Part shown: in pieces, positions 19,118 through 28,171 of the stretch
Numbering within the stretch: position 1 is the first letter of the stretch
Layout: every line of letters begins with the position of its first letter
NCBI GenBank assembly: GCA_002127295.1
Contig: NFUV01000001.1
Location: 1,984,001-2,048,000 of the forward strand
DNA length: 64,000 nt
Reading direction: 5' to 3'
Source: Chitinophagaceae bacterium IBVUCB2
GTDB lineage: Bacteria; Bacteroidota; Bacteroidia; Chitinophagales; Chitinophagaceae
Program-made: the position numbers and the translations under genes
Notes under the pieces: model-generated
Seen by the model: only the letters and a program-made list of their open reading frames with translations
What the model was told of the DNA's origin: nothing
Databases searched by the model: none

Positions 19118-20782
19118 ATGTACGATATTCTCCAACTGAACGACATGCTCGTTCCTGAGTTGCTTGACATTGCCGAGCAATTAAAAATTCCCAATGCTAA
19201 AAAACTGGCTAAGCAGGACTTAGTATATAAAATATTAGATGGCCAGGCCCTGGCCGGCTCTAAAGGCGCTAAACCAAATGATGATGGTAAGCGTAAACGC
19301 ATTATTAAAGCTACTACCAGCAACTCAACCGAAGAAGCTGTAGTGGAAGAAGATGATGATGATAAAAAATCCCCTAAAAAATCTCCAATGCCTCCTAAAA
19401 AAGAAGACAAAACACCGCCTATTAAAAGGGCCCGTAAAAAAATTGATGAAAAAGAAGTAGTACAGGAAACTGAACAGCAACCTGCGTTAATAGTTCCACC
19501 GCCGCCCTCACCTGCTCCTGCAGTGCAAACACAACCTGCAGAAACACACCAGGCTGGTGAGAATCAAGTGCAGCAGCAACAACCAAATCAACCTCAGCAA
19601 GGTGAAAATAACGGCGGACAAAACAAAGTGTACCCTGCCCGCAGAGAACAACAATTTAATGTGGAGTTTGACGGTGTGATATTAGGTGAAGGTGTATTGG
19701 AAATGATGCCGGATGGCTATGGTTTTCTTCGCTCATCAGATTACAACTATTTATCATCACCCGATGATGTATATGTTTCTCCTTCTCAAATAAAATTATT
19801 CGGCCTTAAAACTGGTGATACTGTACATGGTGCAGTTCGTCCGCCGAAAGAAGGTGAAAAATATTTTGCTTTATTAAAAGTGGATACCATTAATGGTAAA
19901 AGCCCTGAAGAAGTAAGAGACCGTGTGCCGTTTGATTATTTAACTCCATTGTTTCCATTTGAAAAATTAAACCTGTTTACAAAACCCACTGATCTTTCAA
20001 CAAGGATCATGGATTTGTTTACACCCATAGGTAAAGGACAACGTGGATTGATAGTAGCACAACCTAAGACTGGTAAAACAATGTTGCTGAAAGCAGTGGC
20101 AAATGCTATTGCAGAAAACCATCCGGAATGTTACCTGATGGTGGTACTTGTTGATGAACGTCCGGAAGAGGTAACGGATATGGAACGCAGTATTAAAGGA
20201 GAAGTAATTGCTTCTACTTTTGATGAGCCTGCTGAAAAACATGTGAAAGTTTCTACCATTGCCTTGCAAAAAGCAAAACGTTTGGTAGAGTGCGGGCATG
20301 ATGTTGTTATCTTGCTTGATTCTATTACCCGTTTGGCAAGAGCACATAATACCGTTGCTCCATCAAGTGGTAAAGTATTATCTGGTGGTGTGGAAGCTAA
20401 TGCGATGCAAAAACCAAAACAGTTTTTTGGTGCTGCCCGTAAAATAGAATTTGGTGGTTCTTTAACTATCATCGCCACTGCGTTGGTTGATACGGGTAGT
20501 AAAATGGATGAGGTGATCTTTGAGGAATTTAAAGGAACCGGTAATATGGAATTGCAGCTGGAACGTCGTTTGTCGAACAAACGTATCTATCCTGCCATTG
20601 ATCTGGTAGCATCATCTACCCGTCGTGATGATCTGTTGCTGGATAAAGATGTGTTGCAACGTATGAACCTGCTCCGAGTATTCCTTAATGATATGAATGT
20701 GGAAGAAGCGATGAGAGAATTACAAAACAGGATGAAAGGAACGAAGGATAACGAGGAGTTTTTGGCGAGCATGAATAGGTAA
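19118..20782 (+). CDS. rho: Transcription termination factor Rho
   Basis: The 554-residue protein has the Rho N-terminal helix bundle (residues 1-45, [18 protein letters not shown]), then a long low-complexity insert of about 140 residues rich in K, P and Q (about 50-185), typical of Bacteroidota Rho. The RNA-binding domain follows ([24 protein letters not shown]), then the hexameric ATPase with Walker [13 protein letters not shown] and Walker [17 protein letters not shown]. It ends transcription at C-rich unstructured RNA. Six convergent gene pairs in this window have no room for intrinsic terminators, so Rho is probably important here. Confidence 0.97.
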   Translation: MYDILQLNDMLVPELLDIAEQLKIPNAKKLAKQDLVYKILDGQALAGSKGAKPNDDGKRKRIIKATTSNSTEEAVVEEDDDDKKSPKKSPMPPKKEDKTPPIKRARKKIDEKEVVQETEQQPALIVPPPPSPAPAVQTQPAETHQAGENQVQQQQPNQPQQGENNGGQNKVYPARREQQFNVEFDGVILGEGVLEMMPDGYGFLRSSDYNYLSSPDDVYVSPSQIKLFGLKTGDTVHGAVRPPKEGEKYFALLKVDTINGKSPEEVRDRVPFDYLTPLFPFEKLNLFTKPTDLSTRIMDLFTPIGKGQRGLIVAQPKTGKTMLLKAVANAIAENHPECYLMVVLVDERPEEVTDMERSIKGEVIASTFDEPAEKHVKVSTIALQKAKRLVECGHDVVILLDSITRLARAHNTVAPSSGKVLSGGVEANAMQKPKQFFGAARKIEFGGSLTIIATALVDTGSKMDEVIFEEFKGTGNMELQLERRLSNKRIYPAIDLVASSTRRDDLLLDKDVLQRMNLLRVFLNDMNVEEAMRELQNRMKGTKDNEEFLASMNR

Positions 20783-20821
20783 TCGCTAACTATTTTGATT
20801 GAAATGATTTAATGATAATAC

Positions 20822-20854
20822 AAGCCGCTTCAAAAAGAAGCGGCTTTTTGTTTT
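20822..20854 (+). terminator. Intrinsic terminator after rho
   Basis: AAGCCGCTTC and GAAGCGGCTT form a 10-bp stem around an AAAAA loop and are followed by TTTGTTTT. It lies 39 nt past the rho stop codon and separates rho from mnmH. Confidence 0.85.
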
Positions 20855-20907
20855 AAGAGGAGTTATCATTTTCAAATTAACTAATTTGCTAACCGTCTAA
20901 CTGATGT

Positions 20908-22056
20908 ATGGCAGCAGAACGTATACATATTGAACAATTTCTTGAATTGGCGAAACATCATCCTGTTATTGATGTTCGTTCGCCGGGAGAATATCAACAT
21001 GCCTGTATGCCGGGAGCACATTCGCTTCCTTTGTTTACCGATGAAGAACGAAAAGTTGTTGGTACTGCCTACAAACAACAAAGCCGTGAAGTGGCAATAA
21101 AAATCGGGCTTGATTATTTTGGTCCGAAGATGAGAAAGATGGTGGAGGAAATTGAGTCGTTAGTCAGGAGACGGGAGGCGGGAGTCAAAAACATGAACGC
21201 TGAAGAAGTCGACTCCAGACTCAAGACTCCGAACTCCATACTCGTTTACTGTTGGCGGGGTGGCATGCGCAGTGGTGCCGTTTCCTGGTTATTGGATATG
21301 TATGGATTTAAGGTGTATACGCTAATAGGTGGTTATAAGAAATTCAGGAATTATGTGCTGGATACTTTCAAATTTCCTTTTCAATTCAACATACTGGGAG
21401 GCTATACGGGGTCTGGAAAAACAGAATTATTAAAGGCCTTAAATGATAAAAATGAGGCGATTCTTGACCTGGAAGCCGCTGCCAGTCACAAAGGCTCTGC
21501 TTTTGGGAACATTGGAATGCCTCCGCAACCGGGGCAGGAAATGTTTGAAAATTTGCTCGGATGGCAGCTACGGGCTGTTGTCGGGTTTCAGGTAAATACA
21601 AGTGCACAGGCATCTGAAAACGGACAGCCGACAACGGCCATCTGGCTTGAAGACGAATCACAGCGCATCGGTCATGTTAATATTCCGCATGAGTTGTGGA
21701 AGACCATGCGAAAATCTCCGGTTTATTTTTTGGGCATCCCTTTTTCGGAACGACTCGATCATATTGTACAGGAATATGGCCAATTGGATCCACAAATGGT
21801 AATAGACGCTATTATGAGAATTAGCCAAAAATTGGGGCATTTGAATGCAAAAACAGCCATTTTACTCCTAAAAGAAGGAAAAATTGCTGAAAGTTTCGAA
21901 ATCCTGCTCGCCTATTATGACAAGCATTATTTCAAATCGCTACACAATCGGGACGGCATTAATTCGTTATTACAGACAATCCAATGTAAATCCGTAACCC
22001 CTGCAAATGCCAGTCAACTTATCTTTCATTCCCGGCTTGAGCCGCAAAAGCTTTAA
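20908..22056 (+). CDS. mnmH: tRNA 2-selenouridine synthase
   Basis: The 382-residue protein has an N-terminal rhodanese domain with VIDVRSPGEYQHACMPGA and the catalytic Cys115 in YCWRGGMRSGAVSWLL, then a P-loop GYTGSGKTELL at about residue 161 and a C-terminal helical domain. It uses selenophosphate to change 2-thiouridine to 2-selenouridine at the wobble base of tRNA, via geranylated intermediates. SelD, which makes selenophosphate, is encoded 2.7 kb downstream. The catalytic Cys is about 18 residues later than E. coli Cys97 because of an extra segment (about residues 84-110) whose DNA looks like an inserted repeat (21154-21237). Confidence 0.93.
   Translation: MAAERIHIEQFLELAKHHPVIDVRSPGEYQHACMPGAHSLPLFTDEERKVVGTAYKQQSREVAIKIGLDYFGPKMRKMVEEIESLVRRREAGVKNMNAEEVDSRLKTPNSILVYCWRGGMRSGAVSWLLDMYGFKVYTLIGGYKKFRNYVLDTFKFPFQFNILGGYTGSGKTELLKALNDKNEAILDLEAAASHKGSAFGNIGMPPQPGQEMFENLLGWQLRAVVGFQVNTSAQASENGQPTTAIWLEDESQRIGHVNIPHELWKTMRKSPVYFLGIPFSERLDHIVQEYGQLDPQMVIDAIMRISQKLGHLNAKTAILLLKEGKIAESFEILLAYYDKHYFKSLHNRDGINSLLQTIQCKSVTPANASQLIFHSRLEPQKL
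21154..21237 (+). repeat. GAGTC/GACTC-rich repeat-like segment inside mnmH
   Basis: Left part: several GAGTC/GGGAG units (GGAGACGGGAGGCGGGAGTC). Right part: GACTCCAGACTCAAGACTCC and GAACTCC, roughly the reverse complement. The composition differs sharply from the surrounding gene, the reading frame is kept, and it encodes a polar Arg/Glu/Lys/Asn loop between the two rhodanese motifs. Confidence 0.55.
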
Positions 22057-23875
22057 GCTTACCTGTATTTTCCTTTTTCTTCCCTTATTCTTTTTTGGAC
22101 AATCGCTTACCGGGTTGTGGGTAGGTAGCGTAAGCAATGACAGTACTACGGTAAGAAAAGACCAGTCGTTTGAAATTGCGCTGACTGAATATAAAGGCAA
22201 GGTCTATGGCTACTCCCGCAGCGAATTTATTGTGGATGATGTATTGTACTACATTGTAAAAAGAGTTAGCGGAACAATTGAAGGCGATGTATGTGAAGTA
22301 ACAGACGATGAGATCATTTCTTATAACTTTCCAAAACTGTTGGATAAAAAAGTAAAAGTGACCAGCACTTTTCGCAGGAACAAAAGTGATAGTGTATGGT
22401 ATCTTGCGGGTAAATGGAAAACCAACGTCACCAAAAAATATTACTCGGTCTCGGGTCGTGTTGACCTGGAAGAAGAAAAAGATCTGACTGCTTCCAAAAT
22501 ATTTCCACACCTGGAAGAATTAAAATTAGCAGATGCTGTTGTGTTTTACAAAGAAAGAAAAGAAGGACAACCTATCGTAAAAATAGCGAAGCCTGAAAAA
22601 GTAAGCACCGGTATTTCATCTGCCATAACTCCGCTAACAACTAATAGTGAAGCAATGGCCATTACTGATAAACCAATTGTTTCGAAGAATAATACTTCCG
22701 CAATCCCTAATCCAATAAATAATATAACAGCAGCAGCTACCGAAACGAATAAAGAACAAACTTCATCTTCCCTTGTAAAAAACACATCTACTATAGAAGA
22801 ACCGCAAGTTAACACTGAGCTTGCTTCCGTAAAAAGAGCCGATAATACACAGAAAACAGCAACAAAAAATATTTCTTCCTCAAAAGTTGATGCTGTTCCT
22901 TCTTCTAACACAGTACTTGCAACGAACAAACCTGTTGCAGAAGAAAAAAACAATTCTTTGCCGGATGTTGTAGTCGTTCCTGTTTTGGAAAAGAAAGACG
23001 AAACAACATCTACTGCAATAAAAAGCAATAGTGTTAAACAAGAAACAGTTTTAAATCCAACTACAGCAGTTGTTGAGAAAAAAGAAATCGTTCCGCAGAA
23101 ACAAGATGCAATTATAAAAACCGAATCTACCGCCAACACAACGGTAGCAACAAAAAATAATCCGGCACCAAGCTCTTTAACTACTGAAAAGAAAGAGACA
23201 GCAGCTGTTGTTAAACAAGATGTTGCCACAAATAAAAAGCCTGTTGCAAAAAATGAATCTGCTACTAATACAACTGCGGCAATAAAAAACAATACAATAT
23301 CAAACCCAACAACACCAAAAACAACTACAGTAGCTAATACAGGTAAGAAAGAAAATGCGGTGGTTGCAAATCAAGAAGTTGCTGCAAACACAAAGCCTGC
23401 TACAAAAAAAGAACCAGCAGCCAACCCAGCTGTTGAAAACAAAATAGCCAGTGCAGATGCGCCAATTACTCCGCTAAAACCTGAAATAAAAACTCCTTCG
23501 ATTGATATTACTCTGAAGGCAGCCATTATTGCCGGAAGAAAATCAGAATTTTCTCAGCAGGTAAACTTTAAATCTGATAGTCTGCAAGTTGCGCTTTATG
23601 ATAACGGAGAAATTGACGGCGATACAGTAAGTGTATTTATGAATGGCGAAGTAATAATGGCCAAACAAGGATTAAAATCATCTGCAATCCGCAAAACAAT
23701 TTATTTAACTCCGGGCCAGGAAGAATTCACCTTAGTACTGTTTGCAGAAAATTTGGGGAAATATCCGCCCAATACCGGGTTATTGGTGGTTCGGGATGGG
23801 GACGATGTTTACAATTTGCGTTTCAGCTCCGACTTTCAGAAGAATTCAGGAATTTTGTTCCGGAGGAAAAAATAA
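22007..23875 (+). CDS. Exported protein of unknown function with long Ala/Thr/Lys-rich repeat region
   Basis: The 622-residue product starts 50 nt inside the end of mnmH. It has a signal segment (LTCIFLFLPLFFFGQ, ending near residue 32), a beta-rich N-terminal domain of about 140 residues (SLTGLWVGSVSND.. to the KYYSVSGRVDLEE strand), and a low-complexity region (about 190-490) rich in N, T, A, K with about three degenerate units (KKE..AVV..Q(D/E)VA.N.KP..K.E..AN). A conserved-looking C-terminal domain of about 125 residues (ITLKAAIIAGRKSEF to the end) carries DNGEIDGDTVSVFMNG. I do not recognise a named family. Probably surface or periplasmic. Confidence 0.7.
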   Translation: MPVNLSFIPGLSRKSFKLTCIFLFLPLFFFGQSLTGLWVGSVSNDSTTVRKDQSFEIALTEYKGKVYGYSRSEFIVDDVLYYIVKRVSGTIEGDVCEVTDDEIISYNFPKLLDKKVKVTSTFRRNKSDSVWYLAGKWKTNVTKKYYSVSGRVDLEEEKDLTASKIFPHLEELKLADAVVFYKERKEGQPIVKIAKPEKVSTGISSAITPLTTNSEAMAITDKPIVSKNNTSAIPNPINNITAAATETNKEQTSSSLVKNTSTIEEPQVNTELASVKRADNTQKTATKNISSSKVDAVPSSNTVLATNKPVAEEKNNSLPDVVVVPVLEKKDETTSTAIKSNSVKQETVLNPTTAVVEKKEIVPQKQDAIIKTESTANTTVATKNNPAPSSLTTEKKETAAVVKQDVATNKKPVAKNESATNTTAAIKNNTISNPTTPKTTTVANTGKKENAVVANQEVAANTKPATKKEPAANPAVENKIASADAPITPLKPEIKTPSIDITLKAAIIAGRKSEFSQQVNFKSDSLQVALYDNGEIDGDTVSVFMNGEVIMAKQGLKSSAIRKTIYLTPGQEEFTLVLFAENLGKYPPNTGLLVVRDGDDVYNLRFSSDFQKNSGILFRRKK

Positions 23876-23963
23876 TGCCTCCCGCCCTGTGAATAAATTA
23901 TCGCTCTTTTATACTTTTATGTTTATGACGTTTACTCTCGTAAACTATTCCGAGATTTGAAGG

Positions 23964-24752
23964 ATGAAACGGTTACTGCTATTTTCATTTTTTCTGCTTC
24001 CTGTTTTTTCAATTGCTCAAACAATTGAGATCGATACAGTTTACTCAGCGAATACACAGGATAAATATGTAATTGCTATGCGCAAGCCTTCCGGCTTTAA
24101 TGATTCAAAAAAATATCATTATGTATATATGACGGATGGCGGTATTGGTATCGGTGATTATGTATTCGGGAAAAGTAAATCATGGGCAGCTTCCATTCCA
24201 CCCAATTGTTTAATCATCGCAATAGGACATATTGGAGATTATAACGTAAAACGTCCAAGAGATTTTATTCCCTCAGACATCAGCAAAAATGTAGAAACAA
24301 ATTTTGGTAAGGCAGATAGGTTTTATCTGTTCATGAAAAATGAGCTTATTCCCCGGATAGAAAAGAAAATGAGCAATAAAAAGTCAAGGGTATTTTTCGG
24401 ACATTCTTTCGGCGGATTATTTTCTTTGTACATGCTTTTTAAAGATGATAAACTATTTGACAGGCATTTTGCTATCAGTCCTTCTTGTTGGGCTAATTAT
24501 TATGAACTGGATAAAATTGAAGCGGAATATTTTAAAAAGAACAAAGAGCTTAAAGCAAATGTCACTATTTATGTAGGTGGGTTAGAATTTCTGAACAAGG
24601 TTTTATACTCTACCAGGAGTTTTTATACTACGGTGACCGGTAGAAAATACAAAGGACTCAAAATAGAAAAAGATGAAATTGGCAACGCAAACCATTTTAG
24701 CATCCGCAAGCCTGCAGTCGATAGGGTATTTGAGCAGCTGAAAAAAGACTAA
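23964..24752 (+). CDS. Exported alpha/beta-hydrolase (esterase D-like)
   Basis: The 262-residue product has a signal peptide ending ..SIAQ. The nucleophile elbow GHSFGGLFSLYML (Ser about 149) and a C-terminal NANHFS (catalytic His) mark the esterase-D/IroE-like branch of the alpha/beta hydrolases, which includes siderophore and acyl esterases. YMTDGG near residue 50 is the usual pre-core segment. It lies between two selenium genes but shows no evident link to selenium chemistry. Confidence 0.8.
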   Translation: MKRLLLFSFFLLPVFSIAQTIEIDTVYSANTQDKYVIAMRKPSGFNDSKKYHYVYMTDGGIGIGDYVFGKSKSWAASIPPNCLIIAIGHIGDYNVKRPRDFIPSDISKNVETNFGKADRFYLFMKNELIPRIEKKMSNKKSRVFFGHSFGGLFSLYMLFKDDKLFDRHFAISPSCWANYYELDKIEAEYFKKNKELKANVTIYVGGLEFLNKVLYSTRSFYTTVTGRKYKGLKIEKDEIGNANHFSIRKPAVDRVFEQLKKD

Positions 24753-24782
24753 AACAACTAACTTTTCATTATAATAATAACT

Positions 24783-25844
24783 ATGTCAGAAATTTTGCCC
24801 GATTCTCCTTTAGAAGTTGGAGATATCAAACTCACTCAATATTCCCGTGGCGCCGGTTGCGGCTGCAAAATTGCTCCTAAAGTTTTAGATGAAATATTGA
24901 AAAGCAGTTTTGTTTTGCCTGATAATAAAAAACTATTGGTCGGCAATCATAGTAAAGATGATGCGGCAGTGTATGATATTGGGAATGGTATGGCGTTAAT
25001 TTCTACTACCGATTTTTTTATGCCGATCGTGGATGATGCATTTGATTTTGGAAGAATTGCTGCTGCCAATTCCATCAGCGATGTATATGCTATGGGTGGA
25101 AAACCGCTTATGGCTATTGCAATTTTAGGTTGGCCGGTTGACAAACTGCCGGTTGAATTAGCACAACAATTAATTGAAGGTGGAAGAGCTATATGTACAG
25201 AAGCCGGAATTCCATTAGCAGGCGGACATAGTATTGATTCGCAGGAACCAATTTTTGGGTTGGCTGTTACGGGTATTGTACCAATAGAAAATTTGAAACA
25301 AAACAATACTGCTCAGGAAGGCGATTATTTGTTTCTTACCAAACCGCTTGGTGTTGGTATTTTATCTACCGCACAGAAAAGAGGATTACTAAAAGAAGAA
25401 CATCTGCCAATAATGATTGAGCAAATGACTTCACTTAATAAGATAGGTGAAGAATTGGGAAAAATTAAGGGTGTAACAGCAATGACGGATGTTACTGGTT
25501 TTGGTTTACTCGGACACATAATAGAAATGGCTGAAGGGAGCGGCCTAAGTGCAGAAATCTATTATGACAAACTACCCATTGCCGCAGGAGTGAAGGAGTA
25601 TATAACACAGCGCATTTTCCCAGATGCTACCACCAGGAACTGGAATGGCTACAGCGATAAAGTAAAATTTGAAAAAGGAGTGAATGTGATGGAAGCTTTT
25701 ACACTATTACCCGATCCGCAAACCAATGGTGGGCTATTGGTGAGTGTGAGAGCAGAATACCTGGAAGAAGTGACAAAATTTTTAGGTCCTCCCGTTGGCA
25801 GAATGATAAAACAAAATGAAAAAATTATTTGGATGAAAGTTTAG
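24783..25844 (+). CDS. selD: Selenide, water dikinase (selenophosphate synthase)
   Basis: The 353-residue protein has the active-site segment TQYSRGAGCGCKIAPKVL with Cys, not selenocysteine, at the catalytic position, and the catalytic Lys just after. The PurM-like ATP fold is visible (NHSKDDAAVYDIGNGMALISTTDFF, then TDVTGFGLLGH). It makes selenophosphate from selenide and ATP. With mnmH upstream and no selA or selB nearby, the evident use is tRNA selenation rather than selenocysteine; genes elsewhere cannot be excluded. Confidence 0.96.
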   Translation: MSEILPDSPLEVGDIKLTQYSRGAGCGCKIAPKVLDEILKSSFVLPDNKKLLVGNHSKDDAAVYDIGNGMALISTTDFFMPIVDDAFDFGRIAAANSISDVYAMGGKPLMAIAILGWPVDKLPVELAQQLIEGGRAICTEAGIPLAGGHSIDSQEPIFGLAVTGIVPIENLKQNNTAQEGDYLFLTKPLGVGILSTAQKRGLLKEEHLPIMIEQMTSLNKIGEELGKIKGVTAMTDVTGFGLLGHIIEMAEGSGLSAEIYYDKLPIAAGVKEYITQRIFPDATTRNWNGYSDKVKFEKGVNVMEAFTLLPDPQTNGGLLVSVRAEYLEEVTKFLGPPVGRMIKQNEKIIWMKV

Positions 25845-25854
25845 TCTTTTTAAC

Positions 25855-26412
25855 TTAAAGACTTTGTATCGTTATCCGCCGTACTTTATTCAAGTTTTTA
25901 AAATGTGAAGCCGGTAACCCTGCTACTTTTTTAAATTGCGCAGATAAATGCGCTACACTGCTATAGTTAAGCTTATGGGCTATTTCTGTTAATGTAAGTC
26001 CATCTATCACCAGCATTTCTTTTGCCTTTTCGATTTTCAGGCTGATGGCAAATTGTTCAATTGTATTTGCTTGCATAGCGGAAAAATAGGATGACAGATA
26101 AGCGTAGTCATAATTCAGCTTCTTACTAAGATAAGTAGATAGGTTACTTCTAATTTGGTCTGCATTGGCTACATACTCCGTAATAGTAGCTTTTATCTTA
26201 TCGATGAGCAACCCTTCTTTACTGGCGGTAAGCTCCAAACCGGCTTTTTTAATAGCAGCGGCAAATTGCTTCTTTTCTTTTTCAGATAGTTTCCCCTTTA
26301 CATCTACCTCTCCCAAGTCAACATGTAATGGTTGTTTACCGAGTTTTACAAGTTCTTCCTTTACCAACACCTTACAGCTCTCGCAGGCCATGTTGCGTAT
26401 GTACAGTTTCAT
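25855..26412 (-). CDS. AraC-type regulator with HMA-like metal-binding N-terminus
   Basis: The 185-residue protein starts with MKLYIRNMACESCKVLVKEEL, the MxCxxC loop and helix of a heavy-metal-associated domain (residues 1-70). It ends with an AraC/XylS double helix-turn-helix (about 90-180: YLSSYFSAMQANTIEQFAISLKIEKA, then LTEIAHKLNYSSVAHLSAQFKKVAG). It probably senses Cu, Zn or another thiophilic metal and controls transcription. The adjacent convergent selD makes selenide another conceivable effector, but that is speculation. The upstream DNA carries two TTTGAAAC direct repeats. Confidence 0.85.
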   Translation of the reverse strand: MKLYIRNMACESCKVLVKEELVKLGKQPLHVDLGEVDVKGKLSEKEKKQFAAAIKKAGLELTASKEGLLIDKIKATITEYVANADQIRSNLSTYLSKKLNYDYAYLSSYFSAMQANTIEQFAISLKIEKAKEMLVIDGLTLTEIAHKLNYSSVAHLSAQFKKVAGLPASHFKNLNKVRRITIQSL

Positions 26413-26424
26413 ACCAGCAGTTAG

Positions 26425-26457
26425 TTTGAAACTTAAATTTAGAATTTTATTTGAAAC
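26425..26457 (-). promoter_or_regulatory. Direct repeat upstream of the AraC-HMA gene
   Basis: TTTGAAAC occurs at 26425-26432 and 26450-26457, 25 nt apart, just upstream of the start codon. AraC-type proteins usually bind direct repeats, so this is a possible operator. The motif is short and AT-rich, so chance is possible. Confidence 0.25.
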
Positions 26458-26486
26458 ATTCCGTTTTGTGCCGTGATGTTCGCCGT

Positions 26487-26798
26487 TTATAAAGATATTA
26501 TCAGCCGGGTATTTGTTTTTTCGTCCCGAATTTCAAGTTTATTTTGAGAAAGGCGAACAAACTGGTGATTGCCTGTACGATACATTTCATTTTGCCCCTT
26601 TTCCGGATCACAAAACTCATATATATACAATGCCATTTCCTGGGGTAGTCTTATAACCTGTACTTCTGAATTAAATGTAGTTGCTCTTTTGGGTGCATGT
26701 AAATCAATAGACGCATTAAAAAGAATGATGCCGTCTTCTCTTTTCAGGTTATTATCTGAAATGAACTTTTGAAGTTCTTGTGTATTTTGTGCAATCAT
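26487..26798 (-). CDS. Small protein of unknown function
   Basis: I start at the ATG at 26798. A TTG codon 15 nt upstream is in frame but lies inside a good -7 box (TATTTTTG, 26811-26818), so it cannot be the start. The 103-residue product has mixed alpha/beta sequence, no signal peptide and no motif I recognise (IILFNASIDLHAPKRATTF, then FVRLSQNKLEIRDEK). Codon use looks like that of the neighbours. Confidence 0.55.
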   Translation of the reverse strand: MIAQNTQELQKFISDNNLKREDGIILFNASIDLHAPKRATTFNSEVQVIRLPQEMALYIYEFCDPEKGQNEMYRTGNHQFVRLSQNKLEIRDEKTNTRLIISL

Positions 26799-26910
26799 TG
26801 ATAAGGGAGGCAAAAATAAATGAGGCTTGCCAATACAGCCTTACATTATTATCTCCTTTTGTTATATAGTTTTTGTCTTTCGTTTGGGCAACGCCGAAAA
26901 ACTATATCTC

Positions 26911-27810
26911 TTATTTATCAAGACTTTGTAAGAATATCTCCGCCATCATACATCTAACGCTGCCTCCTTCCACCTTTTCAATAGTGGGTACATCAACCGG
27001 TAATAAAGTAGAATAGGCTTCCAGCATTTCCTTTTGTTCTTTCCTTAAGGAATCATGTGCCGTTTTGCTCATGATTAAAAATTTTTCGCCGTTGCTATTT
27101 TTTATCTGTAGCATATTGCCTGCAAAGCAATGCATCTGCTCACGGGTAATAGCGATAATAGTATGATTCGTTGATTCCAATAATTGACGGACTGCGATTA
27201 GTTCCCATTCTTCTTCAATAGCTTCTTCACAGAGTATACAAAAGCCTTCGCCCAATGCCATCATTACATTGGTGTGATAGACAGGCATTCCGTTTTTATC
27301 AGTGGCCAAAAAAACGATAGCCTGGAAATTATTAGTAGCTGCATATTTTTCCAACACCGGCAAACTCGTTCGTTCCGATATGCATGCATAGATCATTTTA
27401 TTTTCATAGTCAATAACCATACTCCCGGTTCCTTCCAAAAATCTTCCCTCTACTTCGAATTCGCTCCAGTCTTGCACATCCTGGATTTTAAATTGCTTTC
27501 CGATTTCTTTCAATATTTCGTCCCTCTTTTCAATTCTCCTGCTGGGTGCATACATGGGAAATACCGACAATGTTCCATAAGGAGATGTGCTGAGCCAATT
27601 GTTAGGAAAGATGGCATCGGGCTTGGGCGGGTCGACAGTGTCCTCGATTACAAACACATTGATATGATGGGTACGTAATGTCTGCACCATATTATCAAAC
27701 TCTGCTAATGCTTTTTGTTGTAGTTCTTCTTTACTAATTGCAGGATTAGATTGAAAATAATTATTGGCCGCTGTTTCTGCATTGTAGCCAAAAGCAGCAG
27801 GACGAACCAT
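26911..27810 (-). CDS. ctlX: Citrulline-hydrolase-like amidinotransferase-fold protein (CtlX family)
   Basis: The 299-residue protein belongs to the arginine-deiminase-related superfamily: MVRPAAFGYN at the start, PDAIFPNNWLST at about residue 70, LEGTGSMVID at about 130, HTNVMMALGE at about 180 and GGSVRCMMAEIF with the catalytic-type Cys near the C-terminus. CtlX is reported to hydrolyse citrulline. The in-frame codons just upstream of the annotated ATG encode LPLASTIL, which resembles the family N-terminus, yet no ATG, GTG or TTG precedes the in-frame stop. The true start may be this ATG or a rare codon. Confidence 0.8.
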   Translation of the reverse strand: MVRPAAFGYNAETAANNYFQSNPAISKEELQQKALAEFDNMVQTLRTHHINVFVIEDTVDPPKPDAIFPNNWLSTSPYGTLSVFPMYAPSRRIEKRDEILKEIGKQFKIQDVQDWSEFEVEGRFLEGTGSMVIDYENKMIYACISERTSLPVLEKYAATNNFQAIVFLATDKNGMPVYHTNVMMALGEGFCILCEEAIEEEWELIAVRQLLESTNHTIIAITREQMHCFAGNMLQIKNSNGEKFLIMSKTAHDSLRKEQKEMLEAYSTLLPVDVPTIEKVEGGSVRCMMAEIFLQSLDK

Positions 27811-27915
27811 TAATATAGTGGATGCAAGTGGCAGTTTGTTAGTTTTAGAGAACGCAAATTTTGCTGATTATTAAGTTTGCCAATAGTCCTCGCCAAATCA
27901 TCGGCGTCTTAAAAA

Positions 27916-28152
27916 TCAGCGTTCTGTTAAGGCATCTATTTTTTTAGCTAACTTATGATCTTTCTCCGTAACAATATCTCCGGCATCATGTGTACTTAAC
28001 CAAACTTCAACTGTATTATAAACATTGGTCCATAATGGATGATGATCCATTTTCTCTGCTTCTATGGCTACCCTTGTCATAAATGCAAAAGCTTCACTGA
28101 AATTCTTAAATTGAAATTTGCGGTATAATTTATTTTCTTTTTCTGTCCACAT
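27916..28152 (-). CDS. phhB: Pterin-4a-carbinolamine dehydratase
   Basis: The 78-residue protein has the family signature [44 protein letters not shown] with the catalytic HHP. It dehydrates 4a-hydroxytetrahydrobiopterin after aromatic amino-acid hydroxylation. It is slightly short at the N-terminus compared with the 95-100 residues usual in proteobacteria, but the catalytic core is complete. No phenylalanine hydroxylase is in the window. Confidence 0.9.
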   Translation of the reverse strand: MWTEKENKLYRKFQFKNFSEAFAFMTRVAIEAEKMDHHPLWTNVYNTVEVWLSTHDAGDIVTEKDHKLAKKIDALTER

Positions 28153-28171
28153 GAGATTTGATTTTTTGATC

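Noticed and set aside
18873-19139. An 88-codon plus-strand frame in the rho leader
   Set aside because: Its start lies in the dispersed repeat (reading NGASQHQ) and it overlaps the rho start; typical spurious repeat ORF.
20131-20580. Minus-strand frames inside rho (also 19997-20347)
   Set aside because: Shadows of the strongly conserved Rho ATPase region; no start signals.
22546-23292. A 248-codon open frame on the minus strand opposite the exported repeat protein
   Set aside because: It is rich in Val/Phe/Ser/Thr as expected from the complement of Ala/Thr/Lys-rich codons, has no recognisable motif and lies wholly inside a well-supported gene.
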